NCBI GenBank assembly: GCA_910586665.1
Contig: CAJUIX010000001.1
Span: forward strand, 124,001 to 188,000
Source of the DNA: an uncultured Duncaniella sp.
GTDB lineage: Bacteria; Bacteroidota; Bacteroidia; Bacteroidales; Muribaculaceae
DNA length: 64,000 nt
Direction: 5' to 3'
The position numbers were made by a program, and so were the translations under genes. A model generated the notes under the pieces. That model searched no databases, was not told the origin of the DNA, and was given only the letters and a program-made list of their open reading frames with translations. How positions within the stretch are numbered: the stretch's first letter is position 1; each line of letters starts with the position of its first letter. Positions 37,551 through 47,094 of this stretch are shown piece after piece.

Positions 37551-38168
37551 ATGAATAAAATCATCGCGACTATAGCACTGCTCATGGGAATAGGCTCGGC
37601 TGCCGGAGTGCAGGCAGAGAACCCTACCCCGTTCAAGCTCCCAACAGCCCACAACGCAGCGCTCGAAGCAGCCGCCTCGCTCCAGCAGAACGAAGAGATT
37701 GACGCCGTGCGCCTCTTCAGCCCCTTCGCTGCCGAGGATGTCAACACTATCGCCGAGGACAACAGCGAGCTTATCGGCCAGCTCAAGGAATATGCCGCCA
37801 AGTATATCGGCACCCGCTACCGCCGCGGAAGCGCCAGCCCCAAAGGCTTTGACTGCTCCGGCTTCATTGGTTTCATCTTCAAGAAATTCGGCTTCAACCT
37901 CAGCCGCTCGTCGAGCGCACAGTATAACGAGGGTGAGAAGGTGGCTCCCGGCGACCTTCGTCCTGGCGACCTCATGTTCTTTTCGGGACGTGCCGGTGGC
38001 CGCAGCCGCGTAGGCCACGTCGCAATGGTTGTCGACGTCAACCCCGACGGTTCATGCACCTTCATCCACGCTTCGACCTCGAAAGGCGTGACCTACCAGA
38101 AATTTCCCGACGGAGGCTACTACTCCAAACGTTACATAGGTGCCAAACGCATCATCACCTTATCTTAA
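37551..38168 (+). CDS. Secreted NlpC/P60 cell-wall peptidase
   Basis: The 205-residue protein has a signal peptide (IIATIALLMGIGSAAGVQA) and a C-terminal C40 peptidase domain. The catalytic Cys is in FDCSGFIGFIF, the His in RVGHVAMVVDV and the third polar residue in CTFIHAS. Enzymes of this family cut stem peptides in peptidoglycan and act in the periplasm. The segment of about 70 residues after the signal peptide has no recognised domain. It is a single-gene unit with a consensus promoter and a strong terminator. Confidence 0.93.
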   Translation: MNKIIATIALLMGIGSAAGVQAENPTPFKLPTAHNAALEAAASLQQNEEIDAVRLFSPFAAEDVNTIAEDNSELIGQLKEYAAKYIGTRYRRGSASPKGFDCSGFIGFIFKKFGFNLSRSSSAQYNEGEKVAPGDLRPGDLMFFSGRAGGRSRVGHVAMVVDVNPDGSCTFIHASTSKGVTYQKFPDGGYYSKRYIGAKRIITLS

Positions 38169-38205
38169 TTCAAATTTTCAGACATCAGACATAGATAGAA
38201 AGGAA

Positions 38206-38241
38206 AAAACTCACGCCACCGCGACGGTGGCGTGAGTTTTT
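38206..38241. terminator. Bidirectional terminator
   Basis: A 14-bp perfect stem (AACTCACGCCACCG with its complement) with loop CGA lies between convergent genes and has T-runs on both strands. Confidence 0.9.
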
Positions 38242-38269
38242 AATTTATGCTTGCCGGCAGACTGCCTGT

Positions 38270-39514
38270 TTAGTCAAGACGGTGAATCACGAGGCCTGAG
38301 CGGAGCTTAGGCTCGAACCATGTAGTCTTCGGGGGCATGATGTTGCCGGTGTCGGCAATATCCATGAGCTGCTTCATCGACACGGGGTAGAGCGCGAGGG
38401 CCATAGCCATTTCGCCCGAGTCGACACGGCGCTTCAGCTCGCCGAGGCCGCGGATGCCGCCGACGAAGTCGATGCGCTTGTCGCTGCGAAGGTCGGTGAT
38501 GCCGAGGATGTCGCGCAGGATGAGGTCGCTGGAGATTGTCACGTCGAGCACGCCTATCGGGTCATTGTCATTATAAGTGCCGGGCTTGGCTGTGAGCGAG
38601 TACCATTTGCCTCCGAGATAGAGGGAGAAGTTGTGGAGCGCTGCGGGACGGTATTCCTCGGCGCCCATTTCCTTGACTTCGAAGTTTTCGGCTATGCGGG
38701 CGAGGAATTCCCCGGGCGTGAGGCCGTTGAGGTCCTTGACCACGCGGTTGTAGTCGATAATGTTGAGATGCGACGCGGGGAAAGCCACGGCGAGGAAGTA
38801 GTTATACTCCTCGTTGCCGGTGTGAGAGGGATTGGCCTGGGCCTTTTCGTGGCCGACGAGGGCTGCGGCGGCCGAGCGGTGGTGTCCGTCGGCGATGTAG
38901 AGATAGGGTATCTTGGCGAACTCCTCGGTGATAGTCTCAATCATCTTGTCGTCGTCGACAACCCAGAAATGGTGGCCGAAGCCGTCGGGGGCGGTGAAGT
39001 CATACTCCGGCTCGCCGGCAGTGACGCTGTCGATGACCGCCTGGAGGGCGTCGTTGTCAGGGAAGGCGAAGAAGACCGGCTCGATGTTGGCATTGTTGAT
39101 GCGGACGTGCTTCATGCGGTCCTCCTCCTTGTCGCGGCGGGTAAGCTCGTGCTTCTTGATACGTCCCTCCATGTAGTCGGCGACGTTGGCGGCGATGACG
39201 ATGCCATACTGCGTGCGCCCGTTCATGGTCTGGGCGTAGATGTAGTAGCGCTCCTTGTCGTCCTGCACAAGCCAGCCCTTGTCACAGAAGGCGTTGAAAT
39301 TCTCGACGGCCTTACCGTAGACCTTGGGGTCGTGCTCGTCGGTGCCGGGTTCGAAATCAATCTCCGGCTTGATGATGTGGTAGAGCGAGCGGGGATTTCC
39401 CTCGGCCTCGCGACGGGCCTCGTCGGAATTAAGCACATCGTAGGGGCGCGATGCCACCTGGGTGACCATCTCGCGCGGCGGGCGGATGCCTTTGAAGGGT
39501 TTAACTTTTGTCAT
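38270..39514 (-). CDS. DUF1015 family protein
   Basis: The 414-residue protein matches DUF1015: the opening VKPFKGIRPPREMVTQVASRPYDVL, ELTRRDKEEDRMKHVRINNANIEPVF, the hallmark IADGHHRSAAAALV, and FLAVAFPASHLNIIDYNRVVKDLNG. The family has a fold related to ParB and sulfiredoxin. Members have been linked to serine metabolism in some bacteria, but I cannot assign a reaction here. It is 59 bp downstream of purA on the same strand, and transcription may read through. Confidence 0.85.
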   Translation of the reverse strand: MTKVKPFKGIRPPREMVTQVASRPYDVLNSDEARREAEGNPRSLYHIIKPEIDFEPGTDEHDPKVYGKAVENFNAFCDKGWLVQDDKERYYIYAQTMNGRTQYGIVIAANVADYMEGRIKKHELTRRDKEEDRMKHVRINNANIEPVFFAFPDNDALQAVIDSVTAGEPEYDFTAPDGFGHHFWVVDDDKMIETITEEFAKIPYLYIADGHHRSAAAALVGHEKAQANPSHTGNEEYNYFLAVAFPASHLNIIDYNRVVKDLNGLTPGEFLARIAENFEVKEMGAEEYRPAALHNFSLYLGGKWYSLTAKPGTYNDNDPIGVLDVTISSDLILRDILGITDLRSDKRIDFVGGIRGLGELKRRVDSGEMAMALALYPVSMKQLMDIADTGNIMPPKTTWFEPKLRSGLVIHRLD

Positions 39515-39573
39515 GGTTTCAGAGGTTAACTTAGATCGGTATTGGAGATTTTGGTATGGATGACGAGATTTTA

Positions 39574-40839
39574 TTAGTTGCGGATGATGGTCTGCTTGCG
39601 GTCCGGGCCGATAGACACGATTGTAATCGGGGTCTGCAACTCCTTCTCGAGGAAGGCGATGTAGTCCTTGAACTGCTGCGGGAACTCATCCTCGCTCTGC
39701 ATCTTGGTCATGTCGGTCTTCCAGCCGGGGAGGGCGACATAGACCGGCTCGATGTCCTCCTCAATCGAGAAGGGGAACTGGCGGGTCTCGACGCCCTTGA
39801 TTTTGTAGGCTACGCAGGCCTTGATTTCGTCGAAGTCGTCGAGGACGTCGCTCTTCATCATGATGAGCTGGGTGACGCCGTTGAGCATGATAGCGTAGCG
39901 GAGGGCCACGAGGTCAATCCATCCGCAGCGGCGCTCACGGCCTGTGACAGCGCCATATTCATGGCCGAGATCACGGATGCGCTTGCCGGTGGCGTCGAAA
40001 AGCTCTGTCGGGAATGGGCCGCTGCCCACGCGGGTACAGTAGGCCTTGAAGATACCGAAGACCTCCCCTATCTTGTTGGGAGCCACACCGAGGCCTGAGC
40101 ATGCGCCGGCGCTGATGGTGTTGGAGGAGGTGACGAAGGGGTAGGAACCGAAGTCGATGTCGAGCAGTGTTCCCTGCGCGCCCTCGCAGAGCACGCTCTT
40201 GCCCTCGCTCAGGAGCTGGTTGATGAGGAACTCGGAGTCGACAATGCCGAAGCCTTTGAGATAGACGATTGCGTCCATCCACTTCTCCTCGAGCTCGTCG
40301 AGATTGTCGGGGTCAGAGCCGAGTGCGGCGAGCTGGGCGAGGTGGCGCTGGCGGAGCGCGGAGTATTTTTCCTTGAAGTTATGGAAGACATCGCCGAGGC
40401 GCAGGCCGTTGCGCGAAATCTTGTCGGTATATGTCGGGCCGATGCCCTTGCCGGTGGTGCCGATTTTCTTGCCACCCTTAGCCTTCTCGTTGGCTGCGTC
40501 GAGCAGGCGGTGTGTCGGAGTGATGAGGTGGACTTTCTTTGAAATCTTCAGAATCGAGCGGAGGTCGACGCCGCTCTTCTCAAGTTCCTCGGCCTCCTGC
40601 TTGAAGAGGACGGGGTCGAGGACGACGCCGTTGCCGATAATGTTGATCTGGCCATGCTGGAAAATGCCCGAGGGAATTGAGCGGAGGACATATTTCTTGC
40701 CTTCGAACTCCAGAGTGTGACCGGCGTTGGGACCACCCTGGAAACGCGCCACGGCGTCGTAGCGTGGCGTCAGGACGTCAACAACCTTACCTTTTCCTTC
40801 GTCTCCCCACTGGAGGCCGAGAAGCACATCTACTTTCAT
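39574..40839 (-). CDS. purA: Adenylosuccinate synthase
   Basis: This enzyme joins IMP and aspartate using GTP, the first step from IMP to AMP. The 421-residue sequence has the nucleotide-binding start LLGLQWGDEGKGKVVDVL with the catalytic Asp, GGPNAGHTL with the catalytic His, and GTTGKGIGPTYTDKI. Later it shows CEGAQGTLLDIDFGSYPFVTSSN and a C-terminal RKQTIIRN. Length and motifs are normal. It lies 42 bp downstream of a Fur-family gene on the same strand, a pairing seen in other Bacteroidales. Confidence 0.98.
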   Translation of the reverse strand: MKVDVLLGLQWGDEGKGKVVDVLTPRYDAVARFQGGPNAGHTLEFEGKKYVLRSIPSGIFQHGQINIIGNGVVLDPVLFKQEAEELEKSGVDLRSILKISKKVHLITPTHRLLDAANEKAKGGKKIGTTGKGIGPTYTDKISRNGLRLGDVFHNFKEKYSALRQRHLAQLAALGSDPDNLDELEEKWMDAIVYLKGFGIVDSEFLINQLLSEGKSVLCEGAQGTLLDIDFGSYPFVTSSNTISAGACSGLGVAPNKIGEVFGIFKAYCTRVGSGPFPTELFDATGKRIRDLGHEYGAVTGRERRCGWIDLVALRYAIMLNGVTQLIMMKSDVLDDFDEIKACVAYKIKGVETRQFPFSIEEDIEPVYVALPGWKTDMTKMQSEDEFPQQFKDYIAFLEKELQTPITIVSIGPDRKQTIIRN

Positions 40840-40881
40840 GTTGCAGTGATATCTAAGAGTTTATTATTGTGTAATGTTATT

Positions 40882-41373
40882 CTATTTCTTCTGACTTGGC
40901 TGTGTCATATCCTTTCTGACCCGGCCTCCGCCGCGGCAGCGCGAGCAGAGCCCGTGGATGTAGAGGTCGAAACCACTGGCGACAAACGACGGATAGCGCC
41001 TGAGCTTCAATATCCTAAGCAGCTCGGCATCCTTGACCTCGCGCCGGCGCCCGCAGCGGGTGCAGCACAAGATTATGTGCTCGTCGACACGCGAGGCGCA
41101 CTCATAGACCTCTGCCCCGTGCTCGCCGGGACGCCTGCGCACCACCCCTGCGGCCTCGAAGAGGCGGAGGGTGTTGTAGACCGTCCCCTGGCTGAGGCGG
41201 AAGTCGGAGTCCGCGAGAGCCAGCATCAGTTCCGCAGGGGAGAAACATCCCTTCATGGCTGTCACCTTCTCGAGAAGCACCATGCGCTCCGATGTGCAAC
41301 GCAAGTGATTCTGAGACAGATAGTGGAGCAGACGGTCAGCAGCGTCGGTTTTTCGCTTTTCCTCGTTCATCAA
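40882..41373 (-). CDS. Fur-family transcriptional regulator
   Basis: The 163-residue protein has a winged helix (AADRLLHYLSQNHLRCTSERMVLLEKV; FSPAELMLALADSDFRLSQGTVYNTLRLFEAAGVV) and a metal-binding dimerisation half with two Cys pairs (CCTRCG and CSRC) for structural zinc. DEHIILCC carries the usual His. Subtype (Fur, Zur or PerR) cannot be decided, since several metal ligands usual in Fur are absent or shifted. It precedes purA. The overall Arg-rich composition is somewhat unusual. Confidence 0.85.
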   Translation of the reverse strand: MMNEEKRKTDAADRLLHYLSQNHLRCTSERMVLLEKVTAMKGCFSPAELMLALADSDFRLSQGTVYNTLRLFEAAGVVRRRPGEHGAEVYECASRVDEHIILCCTRCGRRREVKDAELLRILKLRRYPSFVASGFDLYIHGLCSRCRGGGRVRKDMTQPSQKK

Positions 41374-41510
41374 GGGACAAAATTACAATTCAAAGCCCTA
41401 ATATCCAAATTTTCAAGCAAGGAAAATTCACACTTCTAACCTCAAACAGCCTAAACAATTCCATCCGAAATATTTGATTCTAAGTTTTAAGACTGTGGCC
41501 GAAGGCTTTC

Positions 41511-42545
41511 TCAGCCTATGTAGCCGCGGGCTGTGAGAATGTGATAGACGAGGTCTTTGAGGAGGGCATATTCGTTCTGGCGCGAGCCTATGCCCTTGCT
41601 GCGGGTGTCGAATTCGCGTATGGCGGATATTATCTCTATGGTCTGGCGGACGTTGTAGTTGCGCGCGGCCAGCTCGTAGCCTTTAAGAGCCCAGGGGGAG
41701 CGCAGGCCAAGGGCGTCCATGTAGCCGCTCGGCGACTTATCGCGCGTGTAGTGGTAGATGAGCAGGTTGGAAAACTGGTTGAAGAGTGATGAGACGGTCA
41801 TCACCGTCGGGTTATTTTTCGGATTATCGGTGAAGTAAGCGACTATAGCGAAGGCCTTGGCAGCGTTGCGGCTGTTGATAGCGTCGATAAGCTCGAAGTT
41901 GTTATAGTCCTTTGAGATGCCGATGTTGCGCTCGATGGCCTCCGGCGTAATCATGGCTCCGGGGCCGAGAATGAGGGCGAGCTTCCCGATTTCGTTGTAG
42001 AGGCGCGAGAGATCGACCCCGATGTAGTCGCGGAGCATGGACAGCGCCTTAGCGTCGACATTGAGCTTCTTCTCCTTGATGAGGTCGGATATGACGGGGA
42101 GGACATTGCGCTCGCTGAGGCGCTTCGATTCAAAAATGACACCGTTCTTCTTCACGGCTGCGAGGAGCTCCTTCCCCTTGGCCTGGGCGCCTCGGCAGGA
42201 TATGACCAGCACAGTCGTCGGGTTGGGCTTGGCGACGTAGGAATGGAGCTTGTTGAGCTGGTCGGCGCGTATGGCCTGCGCCTCCTTGACAATCACCACC
42301 TGGCGCTCGGCCATCATCGGATAGCGGTGGCAGACATCCATGACCGTTTCGACACCCGATTCGGGGGCATAGAGGACATAGAGGTTGAAGTCGCGCTCCT
42401 CCTCGGGGACGAGGTTCTCGAAATCCCTGACAAGCTCGTCGATATAGTAGCCCTCCTCGCCGTGGAGGAGGTAGACCGGCGCAAGGTTGGACTTGGCTGC
42501 CAACTGGCGCCTCAGTTCTGAAAATGTCGGGGTTGAAGAAGCCAT
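41511..42545 (-). CDS. holA: DNA polymerase III delta subunit
   Basis: The protein opens the beta clamp as part of the clamp loader. The 344 residues show PVYLLHGEEGYYIDELVRDF, the delta version of the P-loop region without a working Walker A, then VVIVKEAQAIR and SCRGAQAKGKELLAAVKKNG. ISDLIKEKKLNVDAKALSMLRDYIGVDLSRLYNEIGKL follows, with a helical collar domain at the end. Length is normal. It stands divergent to the HsdR_N gene at 42634, a common neighbour in Bacteroidales. Confidence 0.94.
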   Translation of the reverse strand: MASSTPTFSELRRQLAAKSNLAPVYLLHGEEGYYIDELVRDFENLVPEEERDFNLYVLYAPESGVETVMDVCHRYPMMAERQVVIVKEAQAIRADQLNKLHSYVAKPNPTTVLVISCRGAQAKGKELLAAVKKNGVIFESKRLSERNVLPVISDLIKEKKLNVDAKALSMLRDYIGVDLSRLYNEIGKLALILGPGAMITPEAIERNIGISKDYNNFELIDAINSRNAAKAFAIVAYFTDNPKNNPTVMTVSSLFNQFSNLLIYHYTRDKSPSGYMDALGLRSPWALKGYELAARNYNVRQTIEIISAIREFDTRSKGIGSRQNEYALLKDLVYHILTARGYIG

Positions 42546-42633
42546 TTTTAGGGTGATAGTTGATTAAGAGGGTGTAAATTTACACAAATTTGACGAAAAT
42601 CACTAATTTTGTCCTAAAATCAGAACAGCAGAA

Positions 42634-43110
42634 ATGATCAACCGACATGAACAGGAGGCAATACGCCCGCTGAATCTCCCCCCGGCGGAGGTAGGACTGC
42701 GCCACGGCATCCGTGGCGACGAAATCCATGACCCGCTGCGGGGTAAGTGGCTGCGCCTGACACCCGAAGAGTGGGTTAGGCAGCATTTCACTGCCTATCT
42801 CCGCACACAGCTCGGCTACCCTGCGGGACTGATGGCCAACGAAATCGGCATTCGGCTCAACGGGACCGCAAAGCGCTGCGATACGGTGGTCTATGACCGC
42901 GCGGGCCGTCCGCTGATGATTGTCGAGTACAAGGCCCCGGCCATAGCTATCACACAGGAGGTGTTTGACCAGATAGCCCGCTACGCGCTCGTGCTCAAAG
43001 TCCCCTACCTCACCGTCAGCAACGGCATGAGCCACTACTGCTGCCGCCTCGACATCGAAAGCGGCCGCTACGGCTTCCTACAAAGCATCCCGGAGTACGA
43101 CCACCTATAA
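42634..43110 (+). CDS. HsdR N-terminal-like nuclease domain protein
   Basis: The 158-residue protein consists of one PD-(D/E)XK-like domain of the HSDR_N_2 type. It reads RKLRLTPEEWVRQ-like (GKWLRLTPEEWVRQHFTAYL), then a core CDTVVYDRAGRPLMIVEYKAPAIAI with D..EYK catalytic pattern, and FDQIARYALVLKVPYLTVSNG. It stands alone without a helicase part or methylase, so it is not a restriction system. The role is unknown; it is well conserved next to holA in related genomes as far as I recall. Confidence 0.82.
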   Translation: MINRHEQEAIRPLNLPPAEVGLRHGIRGDEIHDPLRGKWLRLTPEEWVRQHFTAYLRTQLGYPAGLMANEIGIRLNGTAKRCDTVVYDRAGRPLMIVEYKAPAIAITQEVFDQIARYALVLKVPYLTVSNGMSHYCCRLDIESGRYGFLQSIPEYDHL

Positions 43111-43128
43111 CGCCGCCTGACAGCATAT

Positions 43129-43917
43129 CTAACAGACAGGCCTTTTCTGTAGCATATAGAAACAACTTGTGGCAAAGAAATTTCGAAGCAAGGGTATGGC
43201 GGAAATCATCTTTGACAACAGCCTCGGCTTGAGACCGAATTTCACCTGATAATGCGGATTGATAAGATAAATGCGTCTGTCAATTATTGAATAGCCGGCT
43301 TCATCCGCGAGTCGCTCGAAACGGCTGATGTCCATTCGAGATTCGCGTATGGACATTAGCTCGTCGACACATTCGCGGCTTTCACCAAATGCGGACAGCA
43401 GGCGCTTATAAAGTGCCGCCGGGAGGAGATGTATGAATGGGAGTTTTGACAGGACAAGACTCCTGCATATCTGCTGGTGACCTCCGAAGGGCATCTGCCA
43501 GGCAGGAAAGGCTATGAAAAGATAGCCTCCCGGCTTCATGAAGCGCCCTATCCCGGCCAACAGCTCCCGCTTCCGGGATATGTGCTCTATGACGTCATGA
43601 CAGAGCAAGAGGTCAAAACATCCAACTTCCTCCTCCATAGCCATGATGTCGGCATAAATGAAGCGCCCCTCCGCCTCACTCTCTTTGAAAAACGCACGCG
43701 CATCCCTGATTCGATTCTTCGATATGTCAACCCCGACGGCCCGGCAACCGAGGCGCGAGAATGGCAGGAGGTTACCCCCGTCGCCGCAGCCTATCTCAAG
43801 GACCGAGGCGCAAGAATCTATGTCAACGAAATTTTTGATATAGGGTATGAGGTATCTCTCGCTTGTAAAAGCAAGCTCGGAGAAATATGTAGCTCTGTCG
43901 GTATGTCTCTTTTGCAT
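43129..43917 (-). CDS. SAM-dependent methyltransferase
   Basis: The 262-residue protein has a Rossmann methyltransferase core with motif I VLEIGCGDGGNLLPF, then AVGVDISKNRI, FDLLLCHDVIEHI and FMKPGGYLFIAFPAWQMPFGG. The arrangement is that of UbiE/COQ5-like or small-molecule methyltransferases. The C-terminal part (about 150-262) is helical and may bind the substrate, which cannot be guessed. It is followed by 83 bp and the sigma/beta-barrel gene on the same strand. Confidence 0.85.
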   Translation of the reverse strand: MQKRHTDRATYFSELAFTSERYLIPYIKNFVDIDSCASVLEIGCGDGGNLLPFSRLGCRAVGVDISKNRIRDARAFFKESEAEGRFIYADIMAMEEEVGCFDLLLCHDVIEHISRKRELLAGIGRFMKPGGYLFIAFPAWQMPFGGHQQICRSLVLSKLPFIHLLPAALYKRLLSAFGESRECVDELMSIRESRMDISRFERLADEAGYSIIDRRIYLINPHYQVKFGLKPRLLSKMISAIPLLRNFFATSCFYMLQKRPVC

Positions 43918-44000
43918 CTTTGTAGGACTGTTGAATCAACATATAGATGAAGCGACAGCCACAATATTGCATGAGGAGCAAAACTTTTCAGCGCAGGGCA

Positions 44001-45533
44001 CTACCAGGTCAGACGCAGCCCCACGGGGATTGAGAACTCCAGCGGTCTCTCCTGGCGGACAGTCCTGACATCGGACGATGTGTCGAAGAAGTACTCGACA
44101 GAGGGCTCGGCATAGACGCTGACAGAGGGTGTGAAGTGATACTGCACACCGATTCCACCAACCACCGACCACTGTATCGGGGCTTTCAGATCCGGGTAGC
44201 TGACTGTCGGCTCGTCTATGCCGGTGGTGTACTCCGCCACGCTCTCCTTTGCCGAAACAGGGAGGTCGACAGCGATTCCGCCATGAGCATAGACTGACAT
44301 GCGGCTCGTCGTGACAAACTCATAGTTGAGCTTCAGCGGCAGCCCGACGTAGTGTATACGCTGTGTCGATTCCTTTCGGACATGGGTGTTTTCAGTAGTG
44401 ACATCCGCACTGAGATATGTGTAGCGCAGACCGATGCCTACACTCAGTGAGTGACCCAGCCGCTTATTCACGGAGAGGCCGACCGATATCGGCTCATGAT
44501 AGCGGGTCCTCCGGGTCTCCTCCACATCTCCGTCGTCCGACGAGGCATCGGGGACGCGATAAACTGCCCTATTCTCCAAATCCCGGTTTCCAGAACATGA
44601 TATTGAGAGGGACCAGGACGGAGCTACAGACACCGATCTGTCACGGAACTCGGAATTATCAGCATAAAGCCTGTCGGGCCGAGGCTGAATCAAGGGCTGC
44701 ATAAGCGAGTCATTGCCTAATACCTCTTCGGGGACAGGTGCCTCCGTCACGCTGTCGCTAAGGACATCTACCGGCTGACGAGGCTCTTTGCCAAGGTCTA
44801 TTGGTGACTGTACGGCATCAGTCGTAGCATTGTGTGACGGATGGTCGGCAGAGCGGACTGACACTGCTTCAGATATTGCATCAAGCAGCGAGGTGGCGGA
44901 GAAAGGAGCGTGTGCAGTGACAGTGACATTCTGATTGCTGCGCTTCATGACAATCATCCACATGGCTACGGTGACTGCCACAAGCATGAACAGCGAGCAC
45001 AGGCCGGCACGATAATCCCGAATCATGCGCCTGACCATAGCCTTGGCATGAAAAAGCTGAGAAGCCGAGGTCTGTGGCGCTATTCCGAGCATCGAGGCTA
45101 TTTCCTTGTGCGACATCTCTTGCAGGACGCTTAAACGGAACACCCTTTTGTAACCTTCGGGCAGTCGGCTAATCATGGATTCAAGCTGCTCCAAGGTCAG
45201 TGTATCATCAGAATCATCAGCGCCTACAGACTCTTCCACAACCTCTCTATCCCAAGGGAGGCTATTAGCGGCCTGCTCCACTTTCAGGTACTGTAGTGAG
45301 AGGTTTTTCATTATACTGGTCAGCCATGACTTCACCTTGGAGGAATCTTTCAAGGTATTTATTGACGTGAAGGCAATAATGAATCCGTCGTGAAGAATAT
45401 CGTTCACGGTCTCGGGTTCATGTATGTAGTAAGCTATCACCTCCTTCATCGGAAGCGAATAAGCCTGATACAGAATCCCGAAGGCGACCCTGTCACCGGC
45501 CTGGCATGCCTTTACTATAGTTGCTGTGTTCAT
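44001..45533 (-). CDS. ECF sigma factor fused to membrane segment and outer-membrane beta-barrel domain
   Basis: One open frame of 510 residues holds three parts. Residues about 5-80 are sigma region 2 (ILYQAYSLPMKEVIAYYI; DILHDGFIIAFTSI) and about 112-170 sigma region 4 (MISRLPEGYKRVFRLSVLQEMSHKEIASMLGIAPQTSASQL). A single membrane helix is at 177-196 (LCSLFMLVAVTVAMWMIV). A polar linker of about 130 residues leads to a beta-barrel (GLSVNKRLGHSLSVGIGLRYTYL, VGLPLKLNYEFVTTS, VSVYAEPSVEYFF) ending in the aromatic LRLTW. Sigma would be cytoplasmic and the barrel periplasmic or outer-membrane. Fusion by loss of a stop between adjacent sigma and barrel genes is possible; no frameshift was seen. 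Confidence 0.85.
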   Translation of the reverse strand: MNTATIVKACQAGDRVAFGILYQAYSLPMKEVIAYYIHEPETVNDILHDGFIIAFTSINTLKDSSKVKSWLTSIMKNLSLQYLKVEQAANSLPWDREVVEESVGADDSDDTLTLEQLESMISRLPEGYKRVFRLSVLQEMSHKEIASMLGIAPQTSASQLFHAKAMVRRMIRDYRAGLCSLFMLVAVTVAMWMIVMKRSNQNVTVTAHAPFSATSLLDAISEAVSVRSADHPSHNATTDAVQSPIDLGKEPRQPVDVLSDSVTEAPVPEEVLGNDSLMQPLIQPRPDRLYADNSEFRDRSVSVAPSWSLSISCSGNRDLENRAVYRVPDASSDDGDVEETRRTRYHEPISVGLSVNKRLGHSLSVGIGLRYTYLSADVTTENTHVRKESTQRIHYVGLPLKLNYEFVTTSRMSVYAHGGIAVDLPVSAKESVAEYTTGIDEPTVSYPDLKAPIQWSVVGGIGVQYHFTPSVSVYAEPSVEYFFDTSSDVRTVRQERPLEFSIPVGLRLTW

Positions 45534-45705
45534 TGCTGACGTATACAGTCATATAAGTATAGAGAGCAAAAGCATCGAAATATTGCATGCAGAGATAAAA
45601 AAATATGATATCAGACGCGCAGCATCCCGGCACGGATTCGGTGTCGGGATGCTGCGGTGTATTGTCAGATTGTATCTGTCGGGGGAGGATGTGTCCGCGC
45701 CGGAA

Positions 45706-47094
45706 TTAGACGGCGAGGAGCTCGTTTTCGAGCTTGGTGATGTCCTCGGAGAGTTTCTTCTCGAGGGGAAGGCGCTCGTCGATGAGGCGGCAGGCGTAGA
45801 GCACGGTGGCATGTGTGCGCGAGAGGCGTGTGCCGATTGCCTTGAGGGGCATCTTGGTGTGCTTCTTGGCGAGATACATGACCATCTGGCGGGCGTCGGA
45901 CACCTCGCGCTTGCGCGACTTGGTGAAGAGCTGCTCGACGGAGATATTGTAGAAGTCGCTGACGGTGCGGGCGATGGTCTCAAAGTTGATTGTGCGGCGG
46001 TTGAGCTTGACGGAGTTGGAGAGGACGCGGCGCGCGAGGTCGACAGAGATGTCCTTGTCAAGGAAGGTGGCATGGGCGAGGAGCGAGACCACTACCCCTT
46101 CGAGCTCACGGATGCTCTCGGTGACGTTGGAGGCGATGTAGTCCATGACCTCCTTCGGGAGACAGAGACCGTCGCGGAGAGCCTTCTGCGAGAGCACGTC
46201 GCGGCGCAGCTCGAGGTCAGGCTTGTCGAGCTGGGCGGTCATGCCTGACTTGAAACGTGAGAGGAGGCGGTCCTGCATGCCCTCCATCTGCGCGGGGGCG
46301 CAGTCGCAGGACATGATTATCTGACGATGGTTCTGCTTGAGGTGATTGAAGATGTGGTAGAAGGTCTTCTGAGTCTTGTCCTTACCTATGAGATCCTGGA
46401 TATCGTCGATGATAAGGGTGTCGATGCTCTGATAGAAGTTGATAAACTCGTTGACCTTGCTTCGCTGCACGGCAGCGGTATACTGGCTCTCGAAAAGACG
46501 CGCAGTGATATAGAGCACTCGTGCGCGGGGGTTCTTCTCCTTGATGCGGATGCCGATTGCCTGGATGAGATGGGTCTTGCCCACTCCGCAGGGGCCGAAG
46601 ACGAAGAGGGGGTTGAAAGTCTGTATTCGGGGGTCGTTGGCAATGGCCTCGCCGATTGAGCGTGCCACCTTGTTGCTGCCGCTGATGCAGTAGTTCTCGA
46701 AAGTATAGTCGGGGTTGAGCTGCGAGTCGATGTCCTCCACCACCTGCTCCTTGAAGGGGTTGGATGTGGCACCGGGAATGGGCTTCACTGCCTGGCTGGG
46801 ATGCGCGCTACCTACCGCAATCCTCGAGGCGGGATCGTTGGCCACAATCGGGTACTCGTAAATGAGGCGTATGTTGGAACCGAATACTCTTTTGAGAGTC
46901 TTCCCAAGCACGTTGATGTATCGTTCCTCGAGCTGCTCGGCGAAGTATTCCGTCGGACAGTAGATTGTCAATACGTCATTCTCAACCCGCAGGAATGTCA
47001 GCGGGCTGAACCATGATTTGAATTGTTCTTCAGGGACAATGTCGCGAATTATTTCCAGACACTTGTCCCATTTTTGGGAGTATTCGTTCTGCAT
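45706..47094 (-). CDS. dnaA: Chromosomal replication initiator DnaA
   Basis: DnaA melts the origin and loads helicase. The 462-residue protein has an N-terminal domain (WDKCLEIIRDIVPEEQFKSWFSPLTFL), then a AAA core with Walker A FGPCGVGKTHLIQAI, Walker B LIIDDIQDLIGKD, and sensor II region TESIRELEGVV. The C-terminal DNA-binding domain with signature SDARQMVMYLAKKHTKMPLKAIGTRLSRTHATVLYAC ends the protein. Cys in Walker A (GPCGVGKT instead of GPSGLGKT) is a mild variation. The upstream gap is AT-rich with one DnaA box. Confidence 0.98.
   Translation of the reverse strand: MQNEYSQKWDKCLEIIRDIVPEEQFKSWFSPLTFLRVENDVLTIYCPTEYFAEQLEERYINVLGKTLKRVFGSNIRLIYEYPIVANDPASRIAVGSAHPSQAVKPIPGATSNPFKEQVVEDIDSQLNPDYTFENYCISGSNKVARSIGEAIANDPRIQTFNPLFVFGPCGVGKTHLIQAIGIRIKEKNPRARVLYITARLFESQYTAAVQRSKVNEFINFYQSIDTLIIDDIQDLIGKDKTQKTFYHIFNHLKQNHRQIIMSCDCAPAQMEGMQDRLLSRFKSGMTAQLDKPDLELRRDVLSQKALRDGLCLPKEVMDYIASNVTESIRELEGVVVSLLAHATFLDKDISVDLARRVLSNSVKLNRRTINFETIARTVSDFYNISVEQLFTKSRKREVSDARQMVMYLAKKHTKMPLKAIGTRLSRTHATVLYACRLIDERLPLEKKLSEDITKLENELLAV

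Noticed and set aside
42634..43110. Remnant type I restriction system
   Set aside because: The gene is a complete single domain with no methylase or specificity gene nearby, so it is better seen as a stand-alone HsdR_N-like protein.
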